Positions 1 through 11,824 are shown, counted from the stretch's first letter. The stretch is 64,000 bases of DNA from Gautieria morchelliformis (GCA_015179125.1 WHVA01000256.1:1-64000); one strand, 5' to 3'. Numbers and translations are program-made. The notes: generated by a model not told the origin, from the sequence alone.

Positions 1-3000
1 ATGACTCTGTGAACCCCAATCTGCATCTGAATACCCCATCAAGCCGTCTCGATTTCTTCCAAGTGTGAGCTTGAATGCTTCGTGCCTTTCAAATATTTGA
101 AGACACGTTTGACTGCATTCCAATGTGTGCCACCTGGATTTTCGAGGAATTGCGAAAGCAATGACACCGCAAATGCAATGTCAGGTCGAGTGGCTACAGC
201 TGCCCACATCAGTGATCCTATAGCTTGCCTGTTGGAAACTTCGACATGGCTTTCTTGCCTCTCTCTGTAGAAGGACATTGGTCTTTAGATAATTTTACGG
301 CTGGATCAAGAGGCGTACGTAAGTCTTTGCATCTTCGAGATTAATTTTTGATGATCTTCTCGATGTATGCAGGTTGTGAAATTGCAATAGTTTTCTTCTG
401 CCAGTCTCTTTCGATTTTGAGATTCAATAGCCAATGAATCTCGCCTAGATCTTTCATACTGAAGACCTGAGCAAGATCTCGTTTGACTTCGTCCAGGACT
501 GACTGATTCTCAGCTGTGATGGTGAGATCATCCACAGCTGTTGCAATGAGCACATGCCCTTTTCCGCCACGTCTATAAAATACAGCCCCATCTGTGGCTG
601 ACGTAGTGAATCCTAATTTGTGGAATTCACCACTTAGACGTTTGTACCATTCCCTTCCAGATTGTTTGAGTCCGTAGAGTGCTTTCTTCAAAAGTAGCAC
701 TTCGTCTTTGTCTCTAGACTCATATCCATACGGCTGCTTCATGTAAATAGGTTCAGGCAGTGTAGCATTGAGGTATGCATAGTCCACGTCCATTTGATGG
801 ATAGGCCAGTCATTCCTAGCAGCAATGGCGCATATGATCCGTAGGGAGGATAACCGAGCAACAGGTGAGTATGTCTCATCATAGTCGACTCCAAACTTCT
901 GTGTGAAGCCTTGGGCGACCATTCTCGATTTAGGCATTATTGGTTTCCCTTCTGGATTACGCTTCCAAAGGGTAGACCCATTTATTACCGACAATATTGG
1001 CTCCAGGAGGTGGTTTAGCTCGTTCCCACACTCCTTTGTCGATTAGGGCCTCGTACTCTTTGTCCATTGATTTCTTCCACATAGGATTATTCAGAGCTTC
1101 GTCTGCATTGCTAGGTTCAATTTGACTCAAATCCGGCACCTTGTCACTGTTTTGACCGTCGGTTGGAAACGCACTGATGGCACACTCATAGCTACTGATG
1201 CCATCAATCTCGGAGGATAATTCTTGGTCGAATAAAACTTCTTTATGGTCCTCAACATCCTCGTAAGCTAGCGTAGTCATATGTGCGCCAGCTTGTCTCT
1301 GAGTCTGAGATCTTGTTACGGGACCTGATGGGGCCGGCTGCACTTGTTGTTGACGGATCCTTTCGCTTCTCCTTATCGGTTCAGCTTCTCTAGGTCTGTC
1401 ATCAACTCCCTGAATGGGTTGCAGCTCTTCAAGATATTCCTCTGGTGCACTTTCATCAATTTCTTCGATCTTTGCCTCTTCGATGACTAAGCAACCGGGC
1501 ACAGGCACTGATGCCGGAATGGCCTTCTTCTCCTCTCTAGACGTAGGTAGCTTGGATTCCTCAATAGAAATGATTGGGACCTTTCCCTTCTTCATCTCTG
1601 AATCAAACACAACATTCCGCTCGACAGAAACTTTGTGCGAGTCAGGCCAATAAATATAATGACCATGGCTCTGCGCAGAAATTCCTATCCACCGAGCTCT
1701 CTTGGCACGAGCTTCCAATTTATCTCCCTGAGTGACCTTAACATAGACTTCAGTTCCCCACGCGTGAATGTCTTTGAGATTCGGTTTCTCATGGTGGATC
1801 ATCTCGTAGGGCGTTTTATCCGGTAGAGCTCTTGTATGCGTCCTGTTCCTAAGATAATTGGCATGCTGTATTGCATAGCCCCATAATATCTTAGGAAGGC
1901 CTGAGTCCAGCAGCATGGCACGAGTTCTCTCAGTGAGAGTTCGGTTCAGACGTTCGGCAACACCATTAGACTCTGGTGTGTCGTGTACCGTCAACTGATG
2001 CTTCGTGCCTTGTTTGGCTAGATGCTGTTCGAATTCAGAGCTCGTATACTCGCCCCCTCGATCAGAAACAAGTGCCTTGATGTGCACATTTCTCTGTCGA
2101 AGCATTAAAGCCTCGTAGAGCTTGTACTTTGAAAATGCTTCTGATTTGTTCGCCATGAGATAGATCACCGATTCTCTTGAGTAGTCATCGATAAAAGAGA
2201 CATAATATGACTTTTTATCGATCGTGAGGTGTCTTGCAGGTCCCCAGACATCAGAATAAATTCTGTCACCGAATTTTGATGTTCGGTCTCTGGGTTCTCG
2301 AGGAAGAGGTTTGCGTGCAATCTTGGCCTGAATACACACATCACAGACAATTCTATCACCTGTGGAGCTCAGTTCAATGCCCAATATCATGCCATGATTT
2401 AATAGATGTTGTAGGGACTTCTGTGAAATGTGCCCCATTTTTTGATGAATTTCCATGGCAGACAAACACATATGGGCTTGAGCACTTGGTGACTGGAGGT
2501 CTAGTCGACATAAACCATTGACCTTCGGTGCTTGCATCAATACCTTTCCAACAGCATTATATATCGTGCATTTCTGGCCACCGAGTCGAATGTCATAGCC
2601 AGCATCATCACACCGACCAATCGAGACGAGGGTAGCAGCAATTTTTGGTGCATAGTATGTATCTTGCAAAGTGACTTCTACTGTTTTATCTCCAACCTTA
2701 TTGGATAATACGAGCAGTCCTGAACCGAAGGCATCAAAGGTGCCTTTGTTGGCTGCTCGGATAGTCCTCGGCTGTGAGAATTGACAGTAGTTCCTCAATA
2801 AATTTTTATGAGGAGTCATATGCGATGTCGTTCCGGTATCGAGTATGACTATAACTCCTGAGGATGTGCTCAGATTGAAATTAGAGCACTCGTCAAAATT
2901 GGTGAAGGCAAGATGCCCATCACCACTTTCCTCAGAAGAGGACTCTTCTTCGGCAACATTCGCTTTTGCTTTACCCTTCTTCTTCTTCTTGCCTTTGGCT

Positions 3001-3816
3001 TTTTTCTTCTGACGTGGTCCTTGACCTTCTTTACCACCTCCTTTAGCCCAGCAATTTTCGATGGAATGTCCAGGCTTTTTGCAGTTGATGCATATATGCG
3101 CCTTCTGCGCCTTCTGGTCCTTCTTAGTAGATGAACCAATAAACACCTGCTCTTCTTGCGGGAGTGTTTTCTTCCTGTCATACTGAGCCTTTAGTACCCT
3201 AATAATATTATCAGGGACTAATGGCATCCCGCATTCTTCAAGCGAAGTGGTAAGGGCGTTCATGACTGCCTCATAGGATGGTGGAAGTGACGCAAGGATA
3301 ATGTCCATGAATTCTTCTTCGGAAACTCTGGCTCCCATCTCATTAAGACGAGCATATAGGTCTTGGGCCTTGTCCAAATGATCTCTCAAATCTCCATCCT
3401 CAGGACATCTCATACTGCGGAGTTGCCTCTGCAGGCTGGTGAGGACCATCTTGGGCTTTTTGGTCATTTCATTGACCAGTGCATCCCAAGTCTCTTTTGC
3501 TGTCTTCTGCTTCTGTAGCATCAGAGCTAATGACTCTGACACTGAGACGATGATTTGGGTCTTGGCTTGTCCTTCTCTAGCAAGGTATCTCTCCAGCTTC
3601 TCCTCAGCCTTATCCATCTGAGTTTCCTCAGCTTCTGTAAGAATATGGCCTGGGGGCATAACTGGAGGATCAGGAGGTCGAGTGACTCTCCCTTCTACAT
3701 GCTTGAGTAGATTTTTGGACTCGAAATAGCTGATGAGAGTGGCTCGCCACAATGGCCAATTACTTCCATCAGTAGCAAGCTTCTCAACACCCAATAGCTT
3801 CTCAGAAGTGTCTCCG

Positions 3817-3829
3817 GGGCCCATAACCC
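3817..3829 (-). other. Primer-binding site, initiator-tRNA fragment type
   Basis: Immediately inside the LTR the minus strand reads GGGTTATGGGCCC. This is complementary to the anticodon arm of eukaryotic initiator methionine tRNA (GGGCCCATAACCC). Use of an internal initiator-tRNA fragment as primer is the established mechanism for Drosophila copia and some relatives. The match is exact over 13 bases and lies next to the LTR end, which is why it is called. Confidence 0.8.
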
Positions 3830-4827
3830 TGTAGAGGACAGGAATTATAGGCAGTAGGTATGGACTGCTTGTTGGGTGCATTGATGCTCCTGCACCAAAA
3901 TCAAGCATAATATATCCAATTTGTTGTGTGCTTTCTCAATTTCTTCTCATGTTGTTCTTGTATCATGCATCCATTTCTCTGGTTATTTTCGAAATTTTCC
4001 ACTCACTCCCTATCTCTCCATTTCATCTTGTTATTTCTATTTTCACAAGCAGCTGCACCCAGCGGAGTCTGAAATGACTTCGACGCGCGAGCTCTTGGGC
4101 GCTAAAGGGCCGGGTAGTAGTACATGCGCAGTGAAACAGTTTCCCCCTCTCTCAGTGACAACTAAATTCACTGAGAGAGGCAAGTAAATTAGTCTAGCAT
4201 TCTTTCGATTTATTAACCTAGAAATCCTCTGTAGTGAATTGTTTTCTAGGTAGTGTATAATATATTTACAGTGACAACTAAATTCACTGAGAGAGTGAAT
4301 TGTTTTCTAGTCTATTCTTTTGAGCAAGAAGTCCATTCCTACTGCCTATAATTCCTGTCCTCTACACTGCTTGCTCAAAAGAATAGACTAGAAATTAATT
4401 CACTCTCTCAGTGAATTTAGTTGTCACTGTAAGTATATTATACACTACCTAGAAATTAATTCACTACAGAGGATTTCTAGGTCAATAAATCGAAAGAACA
4501 CTAGACTAATTTACTTGCCTCTCTCAGTGAATTTAGTTGTCACTGAGAGGGGGAAATCTGTCTCACTGTGCATGTACTACTACCCGGCCCTTTAGCGCCC
4601 AAGAGCTCGCGCGTCCAAGTCATTTCAGACTCCGCTGGGTGCAGCTGCTTGTGAAAATAGAAATAACAAGATGAAATGGAGAGGTAAGGAGTGACTGGAA
4701 AATTTCGAAAATAATCAGAGAAATGGGTGCATGGTACAAGAACAATGTGAGAAGAGGTTGAAACACCATACAGCAAATCGAATATATTATGCTTGATTTT
4801 GGTGCAGGAGCATAAATGCACCCAACA
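3830..4827 (-). repeat. Upstream LTR of the copia element (carries a nested LTR)
   Basis: On the minus strand it starts TGTTGGGTGC at 4827 and ends CTCTACA at 3830, so it has the canonical TG...CA ends. Removing the nested 497-bp LTR and its 5-bp duplication leaves about 496 bp, which matches the nested LTR and the 488-bp solo LTR near 59.4 kb. The adjacent internal sequence begins with the primer-binding site. The flanking host bases at 4828-4832 (TTGTT) would be the target-site duplication; its partner is outside the window. Confidence 0.9.
3870..4366 (+). mobile_element. Solo copia LTR nested, inverted, in the LTR of the same family
   Basis: A 497-bp sequence starting TGTTGGGTGC and ending TCCTCTACA, flanked by a perfect 5-bp duplication CTGCT (3865-3869 and 4367-4371). 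It is nearly identical to the surrounding LTR but in the opposite orientation, so 3870-4366 and the flanking LTR form a long inverted repeat of roughly 460-bp arms. The perfect duplication and high similarity indicate a recent insertion, later than the host LTR. It is a solo LTR, presumably left after recombination between the two LTRs of a full element. Confidence 0.9.
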
Positions 4828-4842
4828 TTGTTCACCCTTCTG

Positions 4843-6532
4843 TAGCCTGAGATGGTTGATTAGATTCAAGTATAAGAATTAAATTTACATACATACCAGG
4901 TAGAACCTTTGAAGTCATTTTGTTGACAGCAGCTCTCATCGTGAAACTCAGCAATGAGAAGCCTTTCACCTGGCTGAAGTTTGGGTTCAACTTGCTTCAG
5001 CTCAGGCCCCTCAAATTTAATCATCCGTTGTTCATATTTCTCCATCATTGGGAGAAAAACCTCATTCCGATACTTGACAACGTCAGCCCTCTCATGGCCA
5101 TCCATATACACCCCTTTTCGCAAGATGGTGCGTGTCCAGCCAAGCTTCACCAACCACCTCCATGCAGTCCTCTCGCAGAGTGGTTTCTTCAAGGTAATAT
5201 TCAGGGAGGGGAGAATCTGTGAGTTGAGGGCATGGCAGAAGAGCTGAGGGGTGATTGAGCCAATGCGCTGTTCTGTAAGCCATGTTCTTGCCGCAACTTT
5301 GACAGCCTCATCTTTTAATAGAGACTGTGAGTTCTTGCTTCCACCCCTGGATTCAATAGGGAGCTACTCAAATACTTGATAATGGCATGCAAGACCTCTG
5401 ATACGGCGTGCAAAATGTTCACTGGATCCACCCTGCTTTTCATGCCACTGTGCTGCAACCTCCCTGCTTGAAGTGATCCAGCCATGACCCTTCAACCGAA
5501 GCGTGGCAAAATTATGAAGGATCATTAGCTGATTGATGTCCTTCAGTGGCATATGTGCATGCTTTTTTTTCAAATCATCTTTGACTTGATCTCACAAGTC
5601 CTTCCAGCCACGAATATTCACCAATGGCCTCACCATGTCTGTAACCTCATCTTCCCATGGCTCTTCTTCTCCAGCTGTGTCCCCTTCACCTCCTTCTTCG
5701 CCTCCTTCTCCAGCTGTGTCCCCTTCGCCTCCTTCTTCGCCTCCTTCTCCAGCTGTGTCCCCTTCACCTCCTTCTCCACCAGCGTCCCCTCCTTCTTCAG
5801 CCTCACCATCGCTGCCACTTCCATCCTCTGTGCTTCTCTCCTTTCGCTTTCGAGACGTTGCAATAGGAGTAAGGTCTTCAAAGGAAAGTGGTGGAGGAGT
5901 AAGGGACTCTTGGTGAATCTGGATAGGAGCCATGGCAGGTGCTTCAGAGCAGTCCACAACAGGCAGGCACGTCACATAAGTATCAAGAGTTTGCTGACCC
6001 TCTAACATGGAACAATAACGACGCCGAGTGCGTTCTGATTTACTGCCGACATCTGGGCCTTTGACATATTGTTTGGGATGAGCTGCGCAACAAAGGGTGG
6101 CCTATTTTTGAGTGTGGCAGAAACTTATAACTCACCTTTTTTATCCATCAATCGCTTCATCCTCTTTCTCTTCGACGCTTATGGCATCCAATCCTCATCA
6201 CTCAGATCATCACCATTTCCCACGGCAAATTTCAGGAGTCTCGCATGCACAACATGCTCCTCCTCCCCCAAACCCAGCCATCCAGTGTCAGAATCCACTG
6301 ACCCGTTGTCTTCGTCGTTCGACTCCTCCGATTCCTCCCAGTTTGGCCGCAAACTGTCATTCTGGTGAGGTTCCCAGGCTGGGTCATCTTCCTCTGTGCT
6401 GCTGGGATCAGTAGAAAGAGCAGCTGCTGAATGAAGCAGGGACACCTGGGAGGGTGCATCCACAGGTGAGACAACATGCTGGGCTTGGTTTCGAAGCCCA
6501 GTGATATTACACTTTTGTTTCTTGCCTTGCAT
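4843..6532 (-). pseudogene. Basidiomycete DDE transposase relic, cut by the copia element
   Basis: Minus-strand relic of a DDE-type (Tc1/mariner-like DDE_3) transposase common in mushrooms. The N-terminal exon (about 6532-6179) is acidic. A long exon from about 6008 to 4885 encodes three copies of a 13-residue Gly/Glu repeat, a basic linker, a helix-turn-helix-like part (CERTAWRWLVKLGW), the family block VYMDGHERADVVKYRNEVF, and the first catalytic Asp in EFHDES. A short intron (GTATGT donor, CTCAG acceptor near 4843) leads to an exon that stops at LQKGEQ, where the copia LTR begins. The other two catalytic acids are therefore absent from the window. The long exon has two in-frame nonsense codons, a TGA at 5592-5594 and a TAG at 5364-5366, each explicable by a C-to-T change on the coding strand. 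Family assignment rests on the conserved block; no terminal repeats were located. Confidence 0.72.
5671..5789 (-). repeat. 39-bp coding minisatellite in the transposase relic
   Basis: About three tandem copies of a 39-bp unit within the acidic part of the transposase relic, coding 13 residues each (GDTAGEGGEEGGE-like). The opposite strand is pyrimidine-rich and open in several frames, which creates spurious Ser/Pro/Phe-rich reading frames. Confidence 0.8.
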
Positions 6533-6670
6533 GCATCAAGCTGGCCAAATAACATGAGTATGTTATTGGTGTCTGGCCAAATTTTGAAGGGCCAAATTTT
6601 CAAACACGTTCTGAGGAATCGGCTCGTGCAAACCTGCCCGTAAGGACCTAAATAGACTCTATCTAGGCTT

Positions 6671-7423
6671 GAATTCCTTGAGCAGTGCAGAGGGCTTAGA
6701 GCAGGACGGTAAAGGGAGGTCGGCGCCAGCGAGGCTGCCGCGCGGGAAAAACTTTATCAATGCACGTACAAGTAATCGAGGAAAAGAGAAGAGCAAAAGG
6801 AAGTAAAATACAGGGATGTGAGGGGGTACCTGATGACGACACGAGGCGTTAAAAAACCCTATGGGAAAAAGCATTCGTGCCGCACAGGGATGCGAACGAA
6901 GAGAGAGGGGGGGTGGGGAGACGACAATGACAGAGAACGACGGAACGAGCTAAGCTGTGTGAAGTCAGTGTGCGTGGAGCATGCGAGCGGCGACCAAGTA
7001 CCTGTGTGAAGGTAACGGTGCAAAGCAAGCAAGCGAGGGAAGGCGCACTTGCGCGAAAACAGATAAAGGCTTGAGTGAGCCCCCCGCTGAGACACGATGA
7101 CGAACCCCATGACGCGGGCTCAGCTATGCCAAAGCGGGACTCAGGCCTGCTAGTGAAACATTGCTCAGCGGAATGCAGATCAGTAACAGCGGAGGGTGAA
7201 GCGCACCCTAAGTTAAAGTGAGAGATAAAAGAGCGGGGGTAGAGCAAAGACTACGTGCAACGACTAAGCCGGCAGGCCGGAGTGGAATTCGCCCTGTGTA
7301 AAGACGTACCTTTTTAAACACGGACGAATTCCTTGAGCGGTGCAGAGGGCTTAGAGCAGGGCGGTAAAGGGAGGTCAGCGCCAGCGAGGCTGCCGCGCGG
7401 GAAAAACTTTATCAACGCACGTA
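6671..7423 (-). repeat. B1-A2-B2 repeat block of the Ngaro-like element
   Basis: Reading on the minus strand: B1 (7423-7325), A2 (7323-6917), about 150 bp of unique sequence, then B2 (6768-6671). B1 and B2 both begin with GAATTCCTTGAGC on the plus strand and differ at only a few positions. A2 copies A1. This block, with A1 at the far end, gives the split direct-repeat architecture. Confidence 0.83.
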
Positions 7424-7479
7424 GAAAGGGTACAAGAATGAACGGGAGATGAGGAAAAGGTGGGAGAGGATAAGGTTTT

Positions 7480-8481
7480 TCAAAAGGGAGGGTCAGAGGC
7501 GGGGCGGCCGTGAATGAGAGCATGCAAGATGACGGGGTGCTTGCGAATGTAGACCTTGAAGGTGTCGGATGACCAGTGTCCCATACCTTGGATAAGGTTG
7601 TCAGGCATGCCAGTGAGAGCGAGGTCTGTAGCGCCCCCGGAGCGCAGTGAGTGGCCGCCTACATCATGACCGAGGATGCGGCGGAGGCGCTTGAGGAACC
7701 AAGAGGAAGTGGGGCTGAAGCCGGAGGAGGTGAGCCAGAGCTCGGGATGGAAAGGAAAAAGAGAATCGCGGGAGGTGATATAGCGTTGCATAAAGAGAAC
7801 AGGGTCGAGGGGGAAGTGAAATGGGCGAAGAACGACTATGATGCTGGACTGGTAGAAGCAGTCCGCTTTGTGATAGGGCAGGTGGAAAGAGAACTGGTCA
7901 GCGAGGAAATGTAGTGAGCATCGCGAGACAAATTTCTTGGAGGAGCGCTTGGAAGGGGAGTCGGGAAGGGTCATTTCTCCAAGGCGAAGCAGAGAAAAGA
8001 AGCCGGTGAGGAGCATAGCAAGGAAGAGGCGGTCGTCATGGGAGGGGGTGTTGTAGGCTGCGTGGAGAGCGGTAAGGTCGTCGCGGGTGAGTGTGCGTTT
8101 TTGGTGTGGAATGGAGGCACCGCAGGATTTGCGCATTCCTGCGAGGCAACGGCGGACGATGAGGGTGGAGCAAGTGGCACGGACATTGGGGAAATGAGGT
8201 TCGAGGCCATTGCAGATGCCGGATAAGTAGGTGGAAACAGACTGAGGTTTGATGTGGTGTGACATGAAAACAACAAAGAGGCTGAGGACGTCAGGGGAAG
8301 GTTTGATGGGAAAGTTATGCATTTTACAAAAGGACAGATAAGATTGAAGGTGCGAGTTGTAGGCAAGGCGGGTAGAAGGCTCGATGGCATGACCAAGCGC
8401 GACGGCACGTTCATACCAGAGTTTTTCGCGGGACCAGGCTGTGCAGAACGGTTGCCGGCTCCGTGTGGTGGGAAGGAGCAT
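7480..8481 (-). CDS. Tyrosine recombinase of the Ngaro-like element
   Basis: A continuous 333-residue reading frame with a SAM-like N-terminal DNA-binding region (STRLAYNSHLQSYLSFC) and a catalytic domain. Catalytic residues that can be seen are the first Arg in SLLRLGEM, the HxxR motif in GGHSLRSGGAT, and the C-terminal GHWSSDTFKVYI block carrying the His/Trp and the nucleophilic Tyr. In this element class the enzyme joins a circular DNA copy to the target without duplicating it. It is the most downstream coding region, just before repeat B1, as expected for Ngaro. It abuts the reverse transcriptase region. Confidence 0.88.
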   Translation of the reverse strand: MLLPTTRSRQPFCTAWSREKLWYERAVALGHAIEPSTRLAYNSHLQSYLSFCKMHNFPIKPSPDVLSLFVVFMSHHIKPQSVSTYLSGICNGLEPHFPNVRATCSTLIVRRCLAGMRKSCGASIPHQKRTLTRDDLTALHAAYNTPSHDDRLFLAMLLTGFFSLLRLGEMTLPDSPSKRSSKKFVSRCSLHFLADQFSFHLPYHKADCFYQSSIIVVLRPFHFPLDPVLFMQRYITSRDSLFPFHPELWLTSSGFSPTSSWFLKRLRRILGHDVGGHSLRSGGATDLALTGMPDNLIQGMGHWSSDTFKVYIRKHPVILHALIHGRPASDPPF

Positions 8482-10172
8482 TATGCTGCAGCCCCCATCG
8501 CATCCCGAGGGGGTTGAAAAAGGCGTATGCGCAACGTAGGGTGCAAAGAGGCGGCGACATGAAAAAGGCCGTGGGAGACAATGTCGGCAATAGTATTGTC
8601 GGCGCCTGGGATGTGGAAAACTCGAAGGGAAGAAGTCTGTGGGAGGAGTAATCGTACAGCGAAGAGGAGCAAGCAGTTATACGAAGCATGAGCTTTGAGT
8701 GAATGGAACATGTCGACCGTGTTCATGGAATCAGTGTAAATTAAAAGGCGGCGCAGAGGCGGCTGTAGATCAATGGCAAAGTGTAACGCGGATATGACGC
8801 ATAGGGCTTCATAAAAGAAAATGTGAGCTAAAGGCTGCTGCGCAGTGATAGGGGAATAGAAGGCATGGTCCAGCGCGGGGACATAAAAACCCATGCCTTC
8901 AAGCGAGGCGTCGCAATAGATGATGAGGTTGGCATCTGTGCGCCCCCATACAAGGGAATTAACAAGATAGAGGCCATCGGAAGCGGCGATTGTATCGGCA
9001 AGCCAGGTGAGGTCGCCAATAACGGCTTGGTTCAAGTAAAGGGAAGCTCGGGCGATGGTTTTGCCTTCGAGCTTGGCATAAGAGGATTGCAGAGCGGGGT
9101 GCAGCAAAGGGAAGACGTTGAGAGACCAGTTGATCCACCCGAGGAGACGCTGCCATTGAAGCAGAGTGCGACGGCGTGAAACACTTGGGTCGACAAAGGC
9201 TCGAATGGCTGAGACCAAGTCGCGCTTACTATCTGAGGGAAAGGTGATGGAGAGGGCATGCGGGTCTACATCAAGTCCGATGATGCAAAGAGTTTTCCCA
9301 AAGGACTGTTTGGGCTCCTCATGCGGTAGCGCAATCTCATCCCAAAGGAGGAGGAGCCGAACTTGTTTGGCAGGATAGCACGTAGCGTAGGGTTTGTAAC
9401 GGACTAAAGCGGAGTCCATGTCACAAGACCAGGCATCATCCATATAATGGAGCAGGTCAGAAATATTTTTGACGTGAATAGCGATCCAGATAACAAGCCC
9501 CATGAAGGTGCACCAGATACAGGCAGCGCTGCGCGTTCCGGACTGCATGCAATGATCGACGTGGCGCTGACTGTCAATGGTAATGATTTGCTTGAGTTGC
9601 CAGAATGGGTGGACGGGCCAGCGCCAGTAGGCTCCTGAGACATCGTCCTTGAAGAGCCATTCAGGCGCGCGCTTGTACTGTTTGTGGAGGTTGCGGAGAA
9701 TGACACCAAAATCTTGCAAATTGTCAAAACAAACTCACGAGTCCTCACGCACAATCCAGGAGTTCGGAGCATGGGGACCAGCGCTGAGATCGTTAATCAG
9801 ACGGAATTTGTCTGAATGAGGCTTGGGAACGATGCCAAGAGGCGAGCTGTACATGCCACGCAGAAGGTTGGAGCCAAATGCAGGAGAGTAGTGACCGGAA
9901 GCTACTTCGATATCTTGCTGCTCGCGGAGGAAAGCTAGGCCTTCTGCGGAAACGTTGCGGTCAGAGAAATCGAATGTTTCTGGGGCAGCTTCGTCTAAGA
10001 CGGCATATGGCCACACTCCTTTGCGAAGACTCCTGCAGACAGAATGAATGAGAGGTCGGTTTGGATGGGACAAGAGAAGTGATTCGAAACGGTCGACATT
10101 GATTGGAGTGACTATCGGAAATAAAGTCGGATTGGTGGCTATTGTTTGAGCTGCGGCGGTGTCGCGGCGCAC
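8481..10172 (-). mobile_element. Reverse transcriptase / RNase H region of the Ngaro-like element
   Basis: Fossil coding region upstream of the recombinase. The upstream part holds the early reverse transcriptase blocks (GIVPKPHSDKFRLINDLS). The downstream part holds WLFKDDVSGAYW with the first catalytic Asp, the HYMDD catalytic motif, the thumb-like GWINWSLNVFPLL region, and RNase H motifs (IIYCDASLEGMG, YTDSMNT, IPGADNTIAD). The order RT-RNase H-tyrosine recombinase separates this class from LTR elements with DDE integrases. The region is largely readable. Confidence 0.85.
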
Positions 10173-10569
10173 GCTGTCGGGGACTGTCGGGAAAGGGTCG
10201 GCGAATTCTGTGGAGTCTGCTGAGGGTGAGTGGGACGGCGCGTGCTCAGTCCATAGGAAACCTCAGGCCCATTTGGGACGCTCCCAGCACAGGGAGTCAC
10301 GCTCACTTGGAAGGTTCGATCCTCCTCCGGTTGGCGCAGTTGCGGATCGGGTGCTTACCAGAGCGGGCAGCGCAGACGTGTCTGTACTTGCAGGAATCGC
10401 CGGTGCATCGACCGGCATTGAAACGTTGGCAAATTGGGGCTGCCGTGCCAAAAAGAGGTTGGGGTGTACGGAATTCCCTAGCGATTGGGAAGCTCTCTCC
10501 AATGAGGTGTCGGGCAGAGAGATCATCGAATTTGCCAATGGAGATGAGGGAGAGGCGTAGGGATGCACA

Positions 10570-10740
10570 CCGTGCCGTACATCCACAGCTGTACGGTGCC
10601 GTATTACGGCCACGGCACCCGTACCATCGAGGGTCTGTGCTCTGTGCTGACGGTACGGTATACGGTACTGTTTGATGCCGTATGATGCCGTATTTGTACG
10701 GCCGTATACGGTATGTACGGCGATATACGGCATGCACTAC
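10570..10740 (+). repeat. Left subterminal TACGG-motif cluster of the hAT element
   Basis: Dense direct and inverted copies of TACGG, CCGTA and GTACGGT within about 170 bp. A mirror cluster lies at 11825-11955. Subterminal motif arrays are known binding sites of hAT transposases; that role here is inferred. Confidence 0.6.
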
Positions 10741-11824
10741 TGTTTCAATTTCAGCTCTATTTCAGCTTCAGCTCCTCAATGTCGTCTCCTACTCAAGTGC
10801 CAAGTGAGTCCGCCATCCACACCTACCAAGTGTACTATGTACTATTTCACGTACTCACGTCACTACACAGAACCCAAGCGAGCAAACCGAGGGAAAAATA
10901 TGGCAGCATTGATTGAAAAGGAAGGGCTGGATGAAGTTGGCCGTCCTACGAAACGCCCGAATCTGCATCGTCAGCAGAAGCGCAAACGCAAGCAACCCAA
11001 GAAGACCATGCAAGAAGAGGTTGAGGACGAGGACGATGATGAAGATCGTGACTTCTCAGACTCGAGCTCTGGTGATGTATTAAGCTCAGAATCCGAGTCA
11101 AATGTGTCTGACAATACGATTCCAAATCACGAAGTGCGTTTCTCGTTACATCTACCTATTCCCTACTCACCTAGTACTTGATCCTCGCATCTCTTATGAA
11201 GGGATGGAGCTTGATTATGCAGGCGACGAGTCGCTTTCTGAACATCTCGAATCATCAAAAAAAAATCTGTATGAATACTATGAGGCCCATTATGCGGGCA
11301 AACACTCTGCGTCTTCGCAAGTGACTGATCCCGTGCCTGGTCCATCAGCTGAAGCTTCAGCCCCTCCTCACTCCCCTCCAAAGAATTTTACATCACGCTT
11401 TCAGGAAGGCCAAGGCAGCGATCCATGAACTCGATGAATTCTTCAAGCTTCCTCAAGAGGATTTCAAGGCTTGCAATCCAATCCATTGGTGGATGGGTCG
11501 CCGTGCTCAATTCCCCAACTTGTTTTTGCTTGCTCGGGACATTCTCTGTATCCCCGGTTGCGTACTATGCTGTTATTGGAGTTTTTAGGGCTGACATTGT
11601 GACTATCCTAGGATCTGCCGTCGCCGTTGAGCGAGTTTTCTCAGGAGGTCGTGACACAATCTCATTGCGACGTGCAAGGCTTCAGCCTGAAACCATCAAA
11701 GTTCTAATGCTCAGCAAAAAAAAGCTTCATCTTGAACGCGCTCAGTGCAAAGCTGCAGTACGTCGTTAACATACCATGATTAGATCTTGTATCTACATTT
11801 ACAATGCTATAATACAACCGTCAA

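Larger units (their letters stand above)
1..4827 (-). mobile_element. Ty1/copia LTR retrotransposon, left end outside window
   Basis: Fossil retroelement read from right to left. Visible parts in order are the upstream LTR, a primer-binding site, a Gag domain of the UBN2 type, a zinc knuckle (CX2CX4HX4C), an aspartic protease motif (DTGTTSH), the HHCC zinc finger and D,D,E core of the integrase, the Ty1/copia reverse transcriptase (with MDVDYAYLNA and VDDL), and the beginning of RNase H at the window edge. The order integrase before reverse transcriptase defines the copia superfamily. The coding region is nearly whole, with about two reading-frame breaks. The apparent N-terminal extension of the polyprotein reads into LTR sequence; the natural Gag start is more likely the methionine inside or next to the primer-binding site. 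The insertion interrupts a DDE transposase gene on its right. The downstream LTR lies beyond position 1, so age cannot be judged from LTR divergence, but the good preservation suggests a fairly young copy. Confidence 0.93.

Noticed and set aside
3866-3908. N-terminal Gag extension beginning MLDFGAGAS
   Set aside because: It is a translation of LTR sequence, not of the Gag gene.
3871-4827. A palindromic fold-back MITE of about 960 bp
   Set aside because: The TG...CA ends, the CTGCT duplication, the primer-binding site and the length arithmetic show it is one LTR inserted inversely in another.
5553-6005. Plus-strand 150-residue Ser/Phe-rich reading frame
   Set aside because: Antisense of the acidic, repeat-bearing exon of the DDE transposase relic.
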